In this document: piece by piece, positions 38,361-46,271 of the stretch
Layout of the letters: every line of letters begins with the position of its first letter
Numbering within the stretch: the first letter of the stretch is position 1
Origin: Planctomicrobium piriforme
GTDB lineage: Bacteria > Planctomycetota > Planctomycetia > Planctomycetales > Planctomycetaceae
DNA length: 64,000 nucleotides
Assembly: GCA_945860955.1 (NCBI GenBank)
Contig: CAMATH010000007.1
Coordinates: forward strand, 1 to 64,000
Direction of reading: 5' to 3'
The notes under the pieces: generated by a model
Told to the model about the DNA's origin: nothing
What the model saw: the letters and a program-made list of their open reading frames with translations, nothing else
The model's database searches: none
Program-made: the position numbers and the translations under genes

Positions 38361-39143
38361 TCAGTGACTTTGGCTCCACTCCCGGATCCGTTCGCTCGCC
38401 CAGCCCGTGTCGGATTTCGACAAACGCGGAACGGGCGGGCTGCTGTAATCGGTTTGGTGGTATCGCCCCTTCCGATAGATCTCGTCAAAAACCGGTTGCA
38501 ATTCAAGCATCAGGTCGGGATCCTCCGGGCGCAGGGGAATCCGAACCGTCGGCAAGCCCTCTCGCAGAGGCGCACCGTAGACTTCGGCACCCTGGTATGT
38601 ATTCCGCCGGACGCAAACCAGTCCCTGACCGCGAATTCGGGGCGGAAGTCTGTCAAACGGGACGGCGACGATGTGCCGACCGGCACGAATCAGGTCAATC
38701 TCAACGAGATTCACCCCAGACGTCAGGTACTCCGTTTGCTTCTTGACATACGAATCTCGCCCGAGTTTTCCCACCTTGTTTGCCGGGCTGAGGAGTTCAA
38801 TGGCGGTCACGACCCGTTCACCCGACGTTCGATCAATGATCTCGATGTGGCGATGGGTCGAGGGTTCATCGGAAAGGGGAATGAGACACGGCTCAGCAGC
38901 GCTCACCGTAACCGTTGTCGGCGAAATCCGGTGAGTCATCGGTTGCTTGACAACCCGGATATCCGGGGAAATGGTTCGCCACGCATCGTCGTATTCGACC
39001 GCCAACTGCTCATCAATGCGCGCCTGCAGATCAGCGGGCAAGCGGTCGGCGATCTGGTCGCACGCGTAAACCATGAACCGCGCATGCACGTCGCGCCAAT
39101 GCGCTTCCAGCCACGGGTCAATTCCAGGAAACGGTCCGGTCAT
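38361..39143 (-). CDS. DUF4058 family protein
   Basis: 260 residues from ATG 39143. The N-terminus F-P-G-I-D-P-W-L-E and the central T-A-I-E-L-L-S-P-A-N-K are hallmarks of DUF4058 (PF13267). V-N-L-V-E-I-D-L-I-R-A-G in the middle resembles the PD-(D/E)xK nuclease core: an acidic residue, then E-x-D with a later basic residue. Function is not established. The family is frequent in planctomycetes and cyanobacteria. It sits 18 bases downstream of a DUF1501 gene. Confidence 0.85.
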   Translation of the reverse strand: MTGPFPGIDPWLEAHWRDVHARFMVYACDQIADRLPADLQARIDEQLAVEYDDAWRTISPDIRVVKQPMTHRISPTTVTVSAAEPCLIPLSDEPSTHRHIEIIDRTSGERVVTAIELLSPANKVGKLGRDSYVKKQTEYLTSGVNLVEIDLIRAGRHIVAVPFDRLPPRIRGQGLVCVRRNTYQGAEVYGAPLREGLPTVRIPLRPEDPDLMLELQPVFDEIYRKGRYHQTDYSSPPVPRLSKSDTGWASERIREWSQSH

Positions 39144-39161
39144 GGTCGGCAAATCCACCCT

Positions 39162-40625
39162 TTAGAAAATCGCCGTCACTGGCGTCCCGGTGGTGATCCG
39201 CGTCGGGCGCCCCGTGGGAGTGTGGACCGCGGTTTCCGGGGAGAGTCCGAAGGCGTGGAGAATTGTCGCGGCGAAGTCATCTGGTGTGACCGGATTGTCT
39301 TTCACATAGGCCCCCTGGCGATCGCTCGCACCATAGACTTGGCCGCCGCGCACTCCCCCGCCGGCGAGCAATTGCGTATAGCAGTGCGCCCAGTGATCGC
39401 GGCCGTTGTAGGCGTTGATCTTCGGCGTCCGCCCGAATTCACCCGCGACGGCGACCAGGGTCTCATCGAGCAAACCGCGCTCGTGCAGATCTTCGAGCAT
39501 TGCTGAAAAACTGCGGTCGAACGACGGCGTGCAGTATTGATGGGTCAATTGCTGCACGCCGGTGATTTGTCCATCAATCCCGCAGACGTCATTCGCCACG
39601 CCGTGGTTGTCCCACAAATTGAACTGACATCCTTTGGTGTCGAAAAACGTCCAGAAGATATTGACCGTCCGAACGCCGGCTTCAATCAGTCGTCGTGCCA
39701 GCAGGAAGCTCTGGCCATATTCATTCCGACCGTAACGGTCACGAATACGATCCGGTTCGCGGTCGAGGTCAAACGCGAGTCGTGCCGCGCTGGTCGTGAT
39801 CAGATCGACAGCATCGGAATAGGCCGACTCCATCCGCAGGATTGGTGCCGACGCGGAGGAAATGCCTGGCAATTTGGCATCTGGGCCGGGGAAACCGTCC
39901 CCTCCCACGGATCGAGCCAGTCGCATCCGCTGCGCCAATCGAGTTCCATCCACTCCCTCGGGCAGCCGGATGGAATCCAATTGAACGGGCGCTTCGGTCA
40001 ATGACCCTTTGGCTTCCTTGTTGAGCGTGATGGGATCCCAGGCGGGGCCGAGAAACCCTGCGGACTGTCCCTTGTATGGTGGCGAGTAGGTCGTGAACGG
40101 GCGCGGCAGGACGACCCAAGCGGGGGACTCGTTCAGCGGACCAAGGACTTTGTGCAATAGTCCTCCCAGGCCCGGGTGGTCGTCTCGGCTGGCGTGAACT
40201 TCCCCCGGACGTTCCGGCAACTGCCCCAACAACGAGCGAGCGATCGCAAAGTTGTGATCGTTGTTGTCATGAGTCAACGAACGGATGAGGGCCAACTTGT
40301 CCGCGTGCCGGGCGACTTGTGGAATCAACGAGCCAAACCGGATTCCCGGAGCCGTCGTATCAATCGCGTCGAACACAGACCGGACACCAGCGGGTGCTTC
40401 CGGCTTCAGATCCCAAAGATCGGGTTGCGATGGACCGCCGCACAGGAAGATGTAAATGCACTGCTTCGCGGTCGCCGGGTGCGACAACGGGGAATCGGCC
40501 ACGGCGTCAACCGCGTGCGATACCACCGGGGTCGCGGCGGCGAACGACGCGTACGCCGACCGACGCAACCACTCGCGACGGGACAATGAACCTGGTTGAC
40601 CGACGGCGGGAATCAGACTGAGCAT
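39162..40625 (-). CDS. Tat-exported DUF1501 protein
   Basis: 487 residues from ATG 40625, preferred to a TTG two codons upstream. S-R-R-E-W-L-R-R-S-A-Y-A begins a twin-arginine signal. F-L-C-G-G-P-S-Q-P-D-L-W-D and G-E-F-G-R-T-P-K-I followed by G-R-D-H-W are the DUF1501 landmarks. This copy has no DUF1549 gene beside it. Upstream, after 72 bases, is the aspartoacylase-like gene. Confidence 0.88.
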   Translation of the reverse strand: MLSLIPAVGQPGSLSRREWLRRSAYASFAAATPVVSHAVDAVADSPLSHPATAKQCIYIFLCGGPSQPDLWDLKPEAPAGVRSVFDAIDTTAPGIRFGSLIPQVARHADKLALIRSLTHDNNDHNFAIARSLLGQLPERPGEVHASRDDHPGLGGLLHKVLGPLNESPAWVVLPRPFTTYSPPYKGQSAGFLGPAWDPITLNKEAKGSLTEAPVQLDSIRLPEGVDGTRLAQRMRLARSVGGDGFPGPDAKLPGISSASAPILRMESAYSDAVDLITTSAARLAFDLDREPDRIRDRYGRNEYGQSFLLARRLIEAGVRTVNIFWTFFDTKGCQFNLWDNHGVANDVCGIDGQITGVQQLTHQYCTPSFDRSFSAMLEDLHERGLLDETLVAVAGEFGRTPKINAYNGRDHWAHCYTQLLAGGGVRGGQVYGASDRQGAYVKDNPVTPDDFAATILHAFGLSPETAVHTPTGRPTRITTGTPVTAIF

Positions 40626-40697
40626 CTTCAATCACCAGCGACCCGATCGAATTCCATGCGCGAGCCCAAGACACCGCAGACTCACGTCCATCCTATT

Positions 40698-41597
40698 CTA
40701 GCGATCCTCGAGAATGACGGCGACGCTGGTGTTGGCTTCGATGCGGGCATACGTGTGCAGGACGATGACCTGGCCGGCGTACTGCGCCCGGATCTCGGCT
40801 GGCGCGTCCCCCAGTGGATCGTAAACCGTCCCCAGGAGATCCCCCGCCGTCACGCGATCACCCAACCCCACGGCGGCTTCAAAAAAGCCGGCGTTTTGGG
40901 TGGGATGATTGATTTGCATGTGTCCCGCTGACGGGCGGTCGTCTTCCACGACCCGCTGGTCGGCTGGCGGTTGTGTCACCGGTCCATCGATCATTCCCAG
41001 GTCGGCAAGCAGGTTGACACAACCCGCGACATACGCCTCAACACCCGCGAAATCGAGTGTCCCACCCCCCAGGTATTCACAGTAAATCGCCGGGATGTTC
41101 GCGTCGCGGGCGACCGACAGCGAGCGTCCGTTCAGCCGCCAGTCAGTTCCCCAGACAAGGGGCAAGCCAAACAGCCTGGCCATCCGGCGGCTCTTTTCGT
41201 GGACATCTTGATCGGGGTGCAGCATATAGCCCGCCAGAGGCAGGACTTTCAGCCGGGTTCCCCCGGTATGCAGATCGACATAAAAGTCGGCACTGCGAAT
41301 CACCTGGGACAGCGCCCACGCGGTCTGCTCAGTGACCGATCCGTCGACGCGTCCCGGGCAGGTCCGGGCGAGATCGAGACCGTCGTCGGCAACTCGGGAA
41401 CCACGTGAAAAGGCGGCCTCGTTGACGATTGGGATCAGCGTAACACGGCCTCGTCGCAGTTTCGCCGCGAGTTCTTGACGTAGCCGACGAATCGCCCCCA
41501 TCGGCTCCCATTCGTCGCCATGAACCCCGCCCGTAATCAGAACGTGCGGCCCGGGCTGGTCACCGGTCAGCGAATGAGATGTGAGAGTGACCGGCAT
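40698..41597 (-). CDS. Succinylglutamate desuccinylase/aspartoacylase family zinc hydrolase
   Basis: A 299-residue protein. G-G-V-H-G-D-E-W-E-P carries the H-x-x-E zinc ligands and D-L-H-T-G-G the second histidine, as in the AstE/AspA carboxypeptidase-like family (PF04952). The C-terminal 90 residues form a beta-rich domain with A-G-D-L-L-G-T-V-Y, typical of the family. Substrate cannot be assigned; ast operon genes are absent. A short basic ORF lies upstream on the same strand. Confidence 0.83.
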   Translation of the reverse strand: MPVTLTSHSLTGDQPGPHVLITGGVHGDEWEPMGAIRRLRQELAAKLRRGRVTLIPIVNEAAFSRGSRVADDGLDLARTCPGRVDGSVTEQTAWALSQVIRSADFYVDLHTGGTRLKVLPLAGYMLHPDQDVHEKSRRMARLFGLPLVWGTDWRLNGRSLSVARDANIPAIYCEYLGGGTLDFAGVEAYVAGCVNLLADLGMIDGPVTQPPADQRVVEDDRPSAGHMQINHPTQNAGFFEAAVGLGDRVTAGDLLGTVYDPLGDAPAEIRAQYAGQVIVLHTYARIEANTSVAVILEDR

Positions 41598-41642
41598 GGC
41601 AAGGGATCCCGAGAACCGCAGAGGAAGGGGAGTATCGACAAA

Positions 41643-41819
41643 TCACGTGGCGATACGATCTGCGATTCGGAACGCCGAGGCAATGCCGAACCGGACCGAC
41701 ATCAGGTACAAACTCTGACGGGGAACCGCTTGGTCCAGGAACCCGACTCCCTGACTCGCGTTGTCCAACCGACCGGAAACCGTGGTGACTACAGAAGAGG
41801 GAGCGCGAACTGGCTTCAT
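41643..41819 (-). CDS. Possible 58-residue small protein upstream of the aspartoacylase-like gene
   Basis: An open frame from ATG 41819 to TGA 41643. GAGGATG close to the start is a fair ribosome site, and TAATAT (reverse of 41838-41843) could be a minus-10 box. The product is mildly basic, with no recognised motif or membrane segment. It ends 45 bases before the aspartoacylase-like start. It may instead be a non-coding leader. Confidence 0.35.
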   Translation of the reverse strand: MKPVRAPSSVVTTVSGRLDNASQGVGFLDQAVPRQSLYLMSVRFGIASAFRIADRIAT

Positions 41820-41912
41820 GTCATCCTCGCAACTTCTATATTACGAATTTTCGAACGATTTACGAATGCTCTCGTTTTGGTCGCTTCTCTGGCAATGGAC
41901 CCCGGCCAGCCG

Positions 41913-42476
41913 TCACTTCCTCGACAGACGCCAATCTTTCCCGTTTGCCAGATCTCGCTCCACAGCGGCGGCGATTTGCGTTGCGACCTGCTTCAGTCCC
42001 CGGAGCGTCAGATCACCATTCTGATAGAGCTTGAACCACTCTCGCCCGTAACGCACGACCACCTCGCCGTCGCGCAGACCGAGCCACTCCAATCCGTTCT
42101 GTCGGCACATCGTGTCGAAGGTCGCCGGTTCCGGTTTTGGTTTTGGTTTTGGTTTTGGTTTTGGTTTGACTCGAATCACTGCTCGGTCTCCACAATCGAC
42201 CTGGGCCAGAACAGAACGATATCTGGGAGGACTTTCTCCAAACCGGCTTGGATCTGCGTTTTCGTTTTTCATCCCGCTGGAAGATGCTTGCGCTCCCCCC
42301 CTTAAAAACGCCTCAGCCGCTTCAATCGCCTCTTCGGCCTCTTCGGCCTCTTCGGCCTCTTTCGAACGGGCTTGTTGCAAACCAAAGATCTCGGACGTGA
42401 GCCGACCGACGACGTCGCCTTGAATCGCCCAGGGGTAGTCCTGAAGCTCGACCTCGCCCTGGTTGAGATTGAGCAT
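41913..42476 (-). CDS. Hypothetical protein with Lys-Pro and Glu-Ala repeat tracts
   Basis: 187 residues. Residues about 38-56 are an acidic E-E-A-E-E-A tract; residues about 103-116 are an uninterrupted Lys-Pro alternation. The C-terminal 70 residues look folded (W-L-G-L-R-D-G-E-V-V-V-R-Y-G-R-E-W-F-K-L). Both tracts come from in-frame DNA repeats, so their copy number could vary without shifting the frame. The first 30 residues also look folded. No family is recognised. The gene starts nine bases after gcvH and is probably co-transcribed with it. Confidence 0.65.
   Translation of the reverse strand: MLNLNQGEVELQDYPWAIQGDVVGRLTSEIFGLQQARSKEAEEAEEAEEAIEAAEAFLRGGAQASSSGMKNENADPSRFGESPPRYRSVLAQVDCGDRAVIRVKPKPKPKPKPKPEPATFDTMCRQNGLEWLGLRDGEVVVRYGREWFKLYQNGDLTLRGLKQVATQIAAAVERDLANGKDWRLSRK
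42133..42167. repeat. Hexanucleotide tandem repeat (GGTTTT), 5 units plus partial
   Basis: Five perfect GGTTTT units followed by GGTTT. On the minus strand they encode alternating Lys-Pro in the unknown protein. Unit length is a multiple of three, so slippage changes linker length only. Confidence 0.95.
42328..42354. repeat. Nonanucleotide tandem repeat (GCCTCTTCG), 3 units
   Basis: Three perfect nine-base units and a degenerate fourth. On the minus strand they encode repeated Glu-Glu-Ala in the same unknown protein as the Lys-Pro tract. Confidence 0.9.
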
Positions 42477-42485
42477 GGAACGAAT

Positions 42486-42866
42486 TTAGTGCCGCTGGTC
42501 CCAGTTCGCTTCGTACCCGGCCCGGTCGAGCAATTCGGCCGAGAGAGGTTGCGACAGCCTGACCTTGATCAGCCACCCCTTGCCGAACGGATCTTTGGAC
42601 AGACTCTCCAGATCGTCGGCCAGACGCGTGTTCGATTCGATCACCTCACCCGCGACCGGACTGTACAGATCACTCGCCGCTTTGACGCTCTCGACAACGC
42701 CAAACACGTCGTCAACCTGAATCGTTTTGCCGACTTTGGGGAGGTCAATGTAGACCAGGTCGGTCAGCGCGTGAACCGCCAGTTCGGTGATTCCCACCGT
42801 GGCCACGCCTCCCTCCACGTGAATCCATTCGTCCGAGGGGGAATACTTCAGCGACTGGGGATCCAT
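42486..42866 (-). CDS. gcvH: Glycine cleavage system H protein (lipoyl carrier)
   Basis: 126 residues, normal GcvH length. V-V-E-S-V-K-A-A-S-D contains the lipoyl attachment lysine K62. D-E-W-I-H, G-I-T-E-L-A and L-V-Y-I-D-L-P are typical. H protein carries the aminomethyl group between the P and T proteins and can also serve as a lipoyl donor. No gcvT or gcvP is in the window. rpiB is upstream, 87 bases away. Confidence 0.93.
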   Translation of the reverse strand: MDPQSLKYSPSDEWIHVEGGVATVGITELAVHALTDLVYIDLPKVGKTIQVDDVFGVVESVKAASDLYSPVAGEVIESNTRLADDLESLSKDPFGKGWLIKVRLSQPLSAELLDRAGYEANWDQRH

Positions 42867-42953
42867 CCGATTCTCCGCGAATCTTGAGTGAGTGAGGGAC
42901 TCGGTTCCAAACGAAAGCGAAATGACGCACGTGACCGCGACGTGACCTGGGAA

Positions 42954-43409
42954 TCAGGGGCGCTGCGGATTCTCGGCTTCCAACTGGGTGATCTTGTCGA
43001 TCCGGCGGGAATGACGCCCCGCCTCAAAATCCGTGGACAGCCAGATTTCAATCAGTCGGTTCATCACCCGCTCGCTCAGCAGGTCGGCTGACAGGCAAAG
43101 GACGTTGGTGTCGTTGTGCTGGCGGCTCAGGCGGGCGGTCATTTCATCATGGCAGGTGCAGGCCCGAACCCCGGCGAATTTGTTGGCGACTATGCACATG
43201 CCGATTCCGGTGCCACACACCAGAATTCCCCTGTCGGCCTGTTTCGTTGCCACCAGCTTCGCCACTTTGGCGGCGAAGTCGGGATAATCGGCGCTCTCGC
43301 CCGAATCGGGGCCGCAATCGATTCCGCTATGCCCAAACTCGGCAAGCAGCGACATCAGGCGGGCTTTGGTCGCGAACCCGCGGTGGTCACTGCCAACGGC
43401 GATAATCAT
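42954..43409 (-). CDS. rpiB: Ribose-5-phosphate isomerase B
   Basis: 151 residues from ATG 43409; the longer frame to 43514 overlaps the next gene. I-A-V-G-S-D-H-R-G-F is the RpiB N-terminus. C-G-T-G-I-G-M carries the catalytic cysteine, and N-D-T-N-V-L-C-L matches the family. It interconverts ribose 5-phosphate and ribulose 5-phosphate. It lies 16 bases after the YrdC/phosphatase fusion, an arrangement like ywlC-ywlE-rpiB of Bacillus. Confidence 0.94.
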   Translation of the reverse strand: MIIAVGSDHRGFATKARLMSLLAEFGHSGIDCGPDSGESADYPDFAAKVAKLVATKQADRGILVCGTGIGMCIVANKFAGVRACTCHDEMTARLSRQHNDTNVLCLSADLLSERVMNRLIEIWLSTDFEAGRHSRRIDKITQLEAENPQRP

Positions 43410-43425
43410 GGTCTCTTCCAGTCGT

Positions 43426-44547
43426 TCAGACAGTGGGAATCTCTTCAAGCAGAACGCGCAGATCGCGTTCGATCTGTTCAGCGCACCGATGGTAATCCTC
43501 GTCGCCCCCGCCAATCGGGTCGACCAGGTCCGCCCCGGTTTTCGAAAGCAACTCCACCCGGCCAGCCGCCTCGGGGAAATCCCGCAACAGCACTTCGCGA
43601 TGTCCGCGGGTCATCGCCACAATTCGGTCAGCCTGGCTGACCAACTGCGACGAAACGGGCTGGCTCTCATGGCCCCGCAGGTCAATGCCGCGTTTTCGCA
43701 ATTGTTCGATCGATTCGTCGCTCGCGGGCATCCCCGGCCCGGCCGCCACTCCTGCTGACGCCACCACATAGCCCCGATCGACCAGTTCGTCATCGGTGCA
43801 ACCGAGTCGTTCCGACAGCAGTCGGCGAAACAACCCTTCCGCCATCGGACTCCGACAGGTGTTTCCCGTGCAAACAAACAAGTACAAGTTTCCCGCCAAT
43901 CGGTGAAGTGTTCTCGCGGGAACGACTGCCTCCCGCGCGATCGACCAGCTCTCGTCGACATGGACCATGCTGGTCGGCTGGTTGTAACGCAGCGGTCCCG
44001 CGTCCAGCAGCAGCGACATCTCGTCCCCGCAGCGCTCGGCCAAGTCACTTCCCGTCCGCGCCCCCCCCTCCGTCGATTGTTCGGGAGAGAGTACCAGCGG
44101 GGCGGGAAGCAGCCTCAGGATCGACTGCGTCAAATCATGCAGCGGCAATCGCATCGCCAACCCATCGCTCAATCGCAGGGCGTCCCCGGTGGTAGCGGGA
44201 AGCGACGCTGCCAGCCCGCCGACATGCTCGGCGCAGAACCGCAATGTGACGGGACCGGGCCAGAATCGCCGCAACAGCTTTCGGCCCGCGTCTGAAACGC
44301 GCGGAATGTAATCGAGCGCCTCGTGACTCGACTTGACCGCCAGCACTGGCGCGAGATCCGACCAGCGCGCTGACAGGGGGGGGAGTCGGGCGACCGACGG
44401 AGAGAGTGAGTACGCCGCGACGACGTATTGTGTTTCGGTGGGCAACCCCACCAGTTCCCCTTCCACCAGTCGTTGGACCGCCTCATGGACGACGTCGCGC
44501 GGATCGTCGGCACGCAGCAATTCGACAATGCGAGTCGGGCCAGTCAT
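43426..44547 (-). CDS. YrdC/Sua5-like domain fused to YwlE-like low-molecular-weight phosphatase
   Basis: A 373-residue protein with two domains. Residues 1-210 resemble the YrdC/Sua5 threonylcarbamoyl-AMP synthase fold: L-P-T-E-T at 35-39 and F-W-P-G-P-V-T-L at 95-102. The usual K-x-R and S-x-N catalytic motifs are degenerate (V-K-S-S-H and L-S-P-E-Q). Residues 220-373 are a low-molecular-weight phosphatase with V-C-T-G-N-T-C-R-S: nucleophile C226, R232, and general acid D343-P. T230 matches the threonine that gives Bacillus YwlE its phosphoarginine preference. The domain order and the adjacent rpiB mirror the separate ywlC, ywlE and rpiB genes. Activity of the first domain is doubtful. Confidence 0.85.
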   Translation of the reverse strand: MTGPTRIVELLRADDPRDVVHEAVQRLVEGELVGLPTETQYVVAAYSLSPSVARLPPLSARWSDLAPVLAVKSSHEALDYIPRVSDAGRKLLRRFWPGPVTLRFCAEHVGGLAASLPATTGDALRLSDGLAMRLPLHDLTQSILRLLPAPLVLSPEQSTEGGARTGSDLAERCGDEMSLLLDAGPLRYNQPTSMVHVDESWSIAREAVVPARTLHRLAGNLYLFVCTGNTCRSPMAEGLFRRLLSERLGCTDDELVDRGYVVASAGVAAGPGMPASDESIEQLRKRGIDLRGHESQPVSSQLVSQADRIVAMTRGHREVLLRDFPEAAGRVELLSKTGADLVDPIGGGDEDYHRCAEQIERDLRVLLEEIPTV

Positions 44548-44712
44548 GGGAACGGGGTGTGAAGGGGGTTATGGACGACGCGTGAAAACCGTCGGTAGAA
44601 ACCGTCCCCCGCCCCCGTTTGAATGGGAGAATCTCGGCGGAACGGATTGAGGAGGAGCCAAGCTCGCCACGGTGGGAGTGCCCCTCCTTGGTCGAAAAGT
44701 CTCGGATTTGAC

Positions 44713-44718
44713 TATACT
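44713..44718 (+). promoter_or_regulatory. Candidate minus-10 box for the LipM-like gene
   Basis: TATACT lies 41 bases upstream of the GTG start at 44760. TTGGTC at 44688-44693 may be a minus-35 box, but the 19-base spacing is long. Confidence 0.35.
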
Positions 44719-44759
44719 GGGGGCGTGGAAACCATTCAAGCACGCACCCCGGCACACCC

Positions 44760-45503
44760 GTGACCTCCCCCTCCTGCCGACTCCTGCGGGAACCGCATTC
44801 CTCCACCGGCCGACACCAGATGGCAGTCGACGAGCTGCTGCTTGAGTCGGCATCGGAACGGGCGATCAGTACACTGCGATGGTATCGCTGGTCTGAGCCG
44901 ACCGTTTCTTTGGGATACTTTCAACCGCGAGTTCCTGAAGAACTGGCCGACAGATTCCGTGGATTGCCGGTCGTCCGTCGCCTGTCGGGTGGTGGGGCGA
45001 TTCTGCACGATCAGGAATTGACCTACGCGATTGCCCTGGCGGGAAATCACCCCTTGGCCGCGAATCCCCGGGAATTGTACGACTTGGCTCACCACACCGC
45101 GATTTCCGTCCTGGGTGAATTTGGGATAACCGCAGCGCTCCGGGGCGACAGTCATCCCGAGCGGGGCGGGAATTTTCTTTGCTTTTCTCGCGGCGATTCG
45201 TTCGACGTGGTCTGTCAGGGGGAGAAAGTACTGGGGAGTGCCCAGCGGCGACGCAAACGAGCCGTTTTGCAGCATGGCAGCCTGTTGTTGCGTCGCTCAC
45301 AGCATGCTCCGGAATTTCGCGGTGTTTGTGATTTCGCCTCAGCGCCTGTCGACGTCGATCGCTTGGAAAGCCGGCTGAACGAGGCGTTCTCCCGGTTTTG
45401 CGGGGCAGGGGCTGGGAATTCGCCGATTTTCGACGGTTGGCGGGCCGGCGAGTTGGAGCGGTTGGCGGAACTCGAACAGGGAAAAGTGGTCGAACCTTGT
45501 TGA
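44760..45503 (+). CDS. LipM-like octanoyltransferase (lipoate-protein ligase A superfamily)
   Basis: 247 residues from GTG 44760. R-R-L-S-G-G-G-A-I-L-H at 73-83 is the ligand-binding signature of the LplA/LipB/LipM fold, and G-S-A-Q-R-R at 159-164 follows. Cys141, in N-F-L-C-F, sits where LipM enzymes have the acyl-carrying cysteine ahead of the G-S-A-Q and L-Q-H-G-S motifs. LplA ligases lack this cysteine. LipM moves octanoate from acyl carrier protein to GcvH; a gcvH gene is about 2 kb away on the other strand. A lipoate ligase is the main alternative. Confidence 0.78.
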   Translation: MTSPSCRLLREPHSSTGRHQMAVDELLLESASERAISTLRWYRWSEPTVSLGYFQPRVPEELADRFRGLPVVRRLSGGGAILHDQELTYAIALAGNHPLAANPRELYDLAHHTAISVLGEFGITAALRGDSHPERGGNFLCFSRGDSFDVVCQGEKVLGSAQRRRKRAVLQHGSLLLRRSQHAPEFRGVCDFASAPVDVDRLESRLNEAFSRFCGAGAGNSPIFDGWRAGELERLAELEQGKVVEPC

Positions 45504-45603
45504 GCGTGGGAAGGGCCACTACACTCACGGCTTGCGCCGGAAACGGCCCGGCGATCGCGTCCGGGGTCGCTGTCGGGCGCTGGCAGAGGTCGTACCCCCT
45601 ACA

Positions 45604-46143
45604 ATGAGACACGTTCTTTCGGCGCTGGTGATGAATCAGCCGGGTGTGCTGGCGCACATTTCCGGCATGTTGGCGTCGCGCGCATTCAATATCGAGAGCC
45701 TGGCGGTCGGAGCGACCGAAAACGCCGAATTGTCGCGCATGACATTCGTGCTGAACGGCGACGAAAAGACCCTCGACCAGGTGCGCAAGCAACTCGAGAA
45801 GATCCTCACCGTCGTGCGGGTGATCGATTTTTCCAACCAGAACTTCGTCGAACGGGATCTGATGCTGCTGAAAGTCAGCACCGACGGGGGTAAACGGGGA
45901 GAAGTTCACGAGTTGGTTGACATCTTCCGCGGGCGGATCGTCGACGTGGGGGCCACCCATGTGATGATCGAAATCGCCGGCCAGGAACGCAAGATCGACG
46001 CCTTCATCGATGTCATGCGTCCGTACGGGATCATTGAAATGGTCCGAACCGGCAGGATCGCCCTGCTGCGGTCGGCGGTCGCCTCGCACGAGGCCGACGA
46101 CGACCGCCTGACCCCCGAACCGCCCCCCGAAGCGACGGTTTGA
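45604..46143 (+). CDS. ilvN: Acetolactate synthase small (regulatory) subunit
   Basis: 179 residues from ATG 45604. M-N-Q-P-G-V-L-A-H-I-S-G-M and F-N-I-E-S-L mark the N-terminal ACT domain, which senses valine. The C-terminal half is the second ACT-like domain. It regulates the large subunit of acetolactate synthase in branched-chain amino acid synthesis. The large subunit gene is not in the window. ilvC follows after about 130 bases. Confidence 0.93.
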   Translation: MRHVLSALVMNQPGVLAHISGMLASRAFNIESLAVGATENAELSRMTFVLNGDEKTLDQVRKQLEKILTVVRVIDFSNQNFVERDLMLLKVSTDGGKRGEVHELVDIFRGRIVDVGATHVMIEIAGQERKIDAFIDVMRPYGIIEMVRTGRIALLRSAVASHEADDDRLTPEPPPEATV

Positions 46144-46271
46144 GGTCATTCGCAAACATCTGAGCGGCTGGTTTCCATACCACCGTCTCCCCTGTTCCGT
46201 TGTGTTCGCGTTGTGTTGTGGCGCGACACGTTTCGTTTCTCCCGAACTCTCAACTTTTCGCCCACCGCATC

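Noticed and set aside
37368-39506. Plus-strand open frame of 712 codons
   Set aside because: It runs antisense across three well-supported minus-strand genes (membrane/spermidine-synthase fusion, DUF4058, DUF1501) and has no coherent domain.
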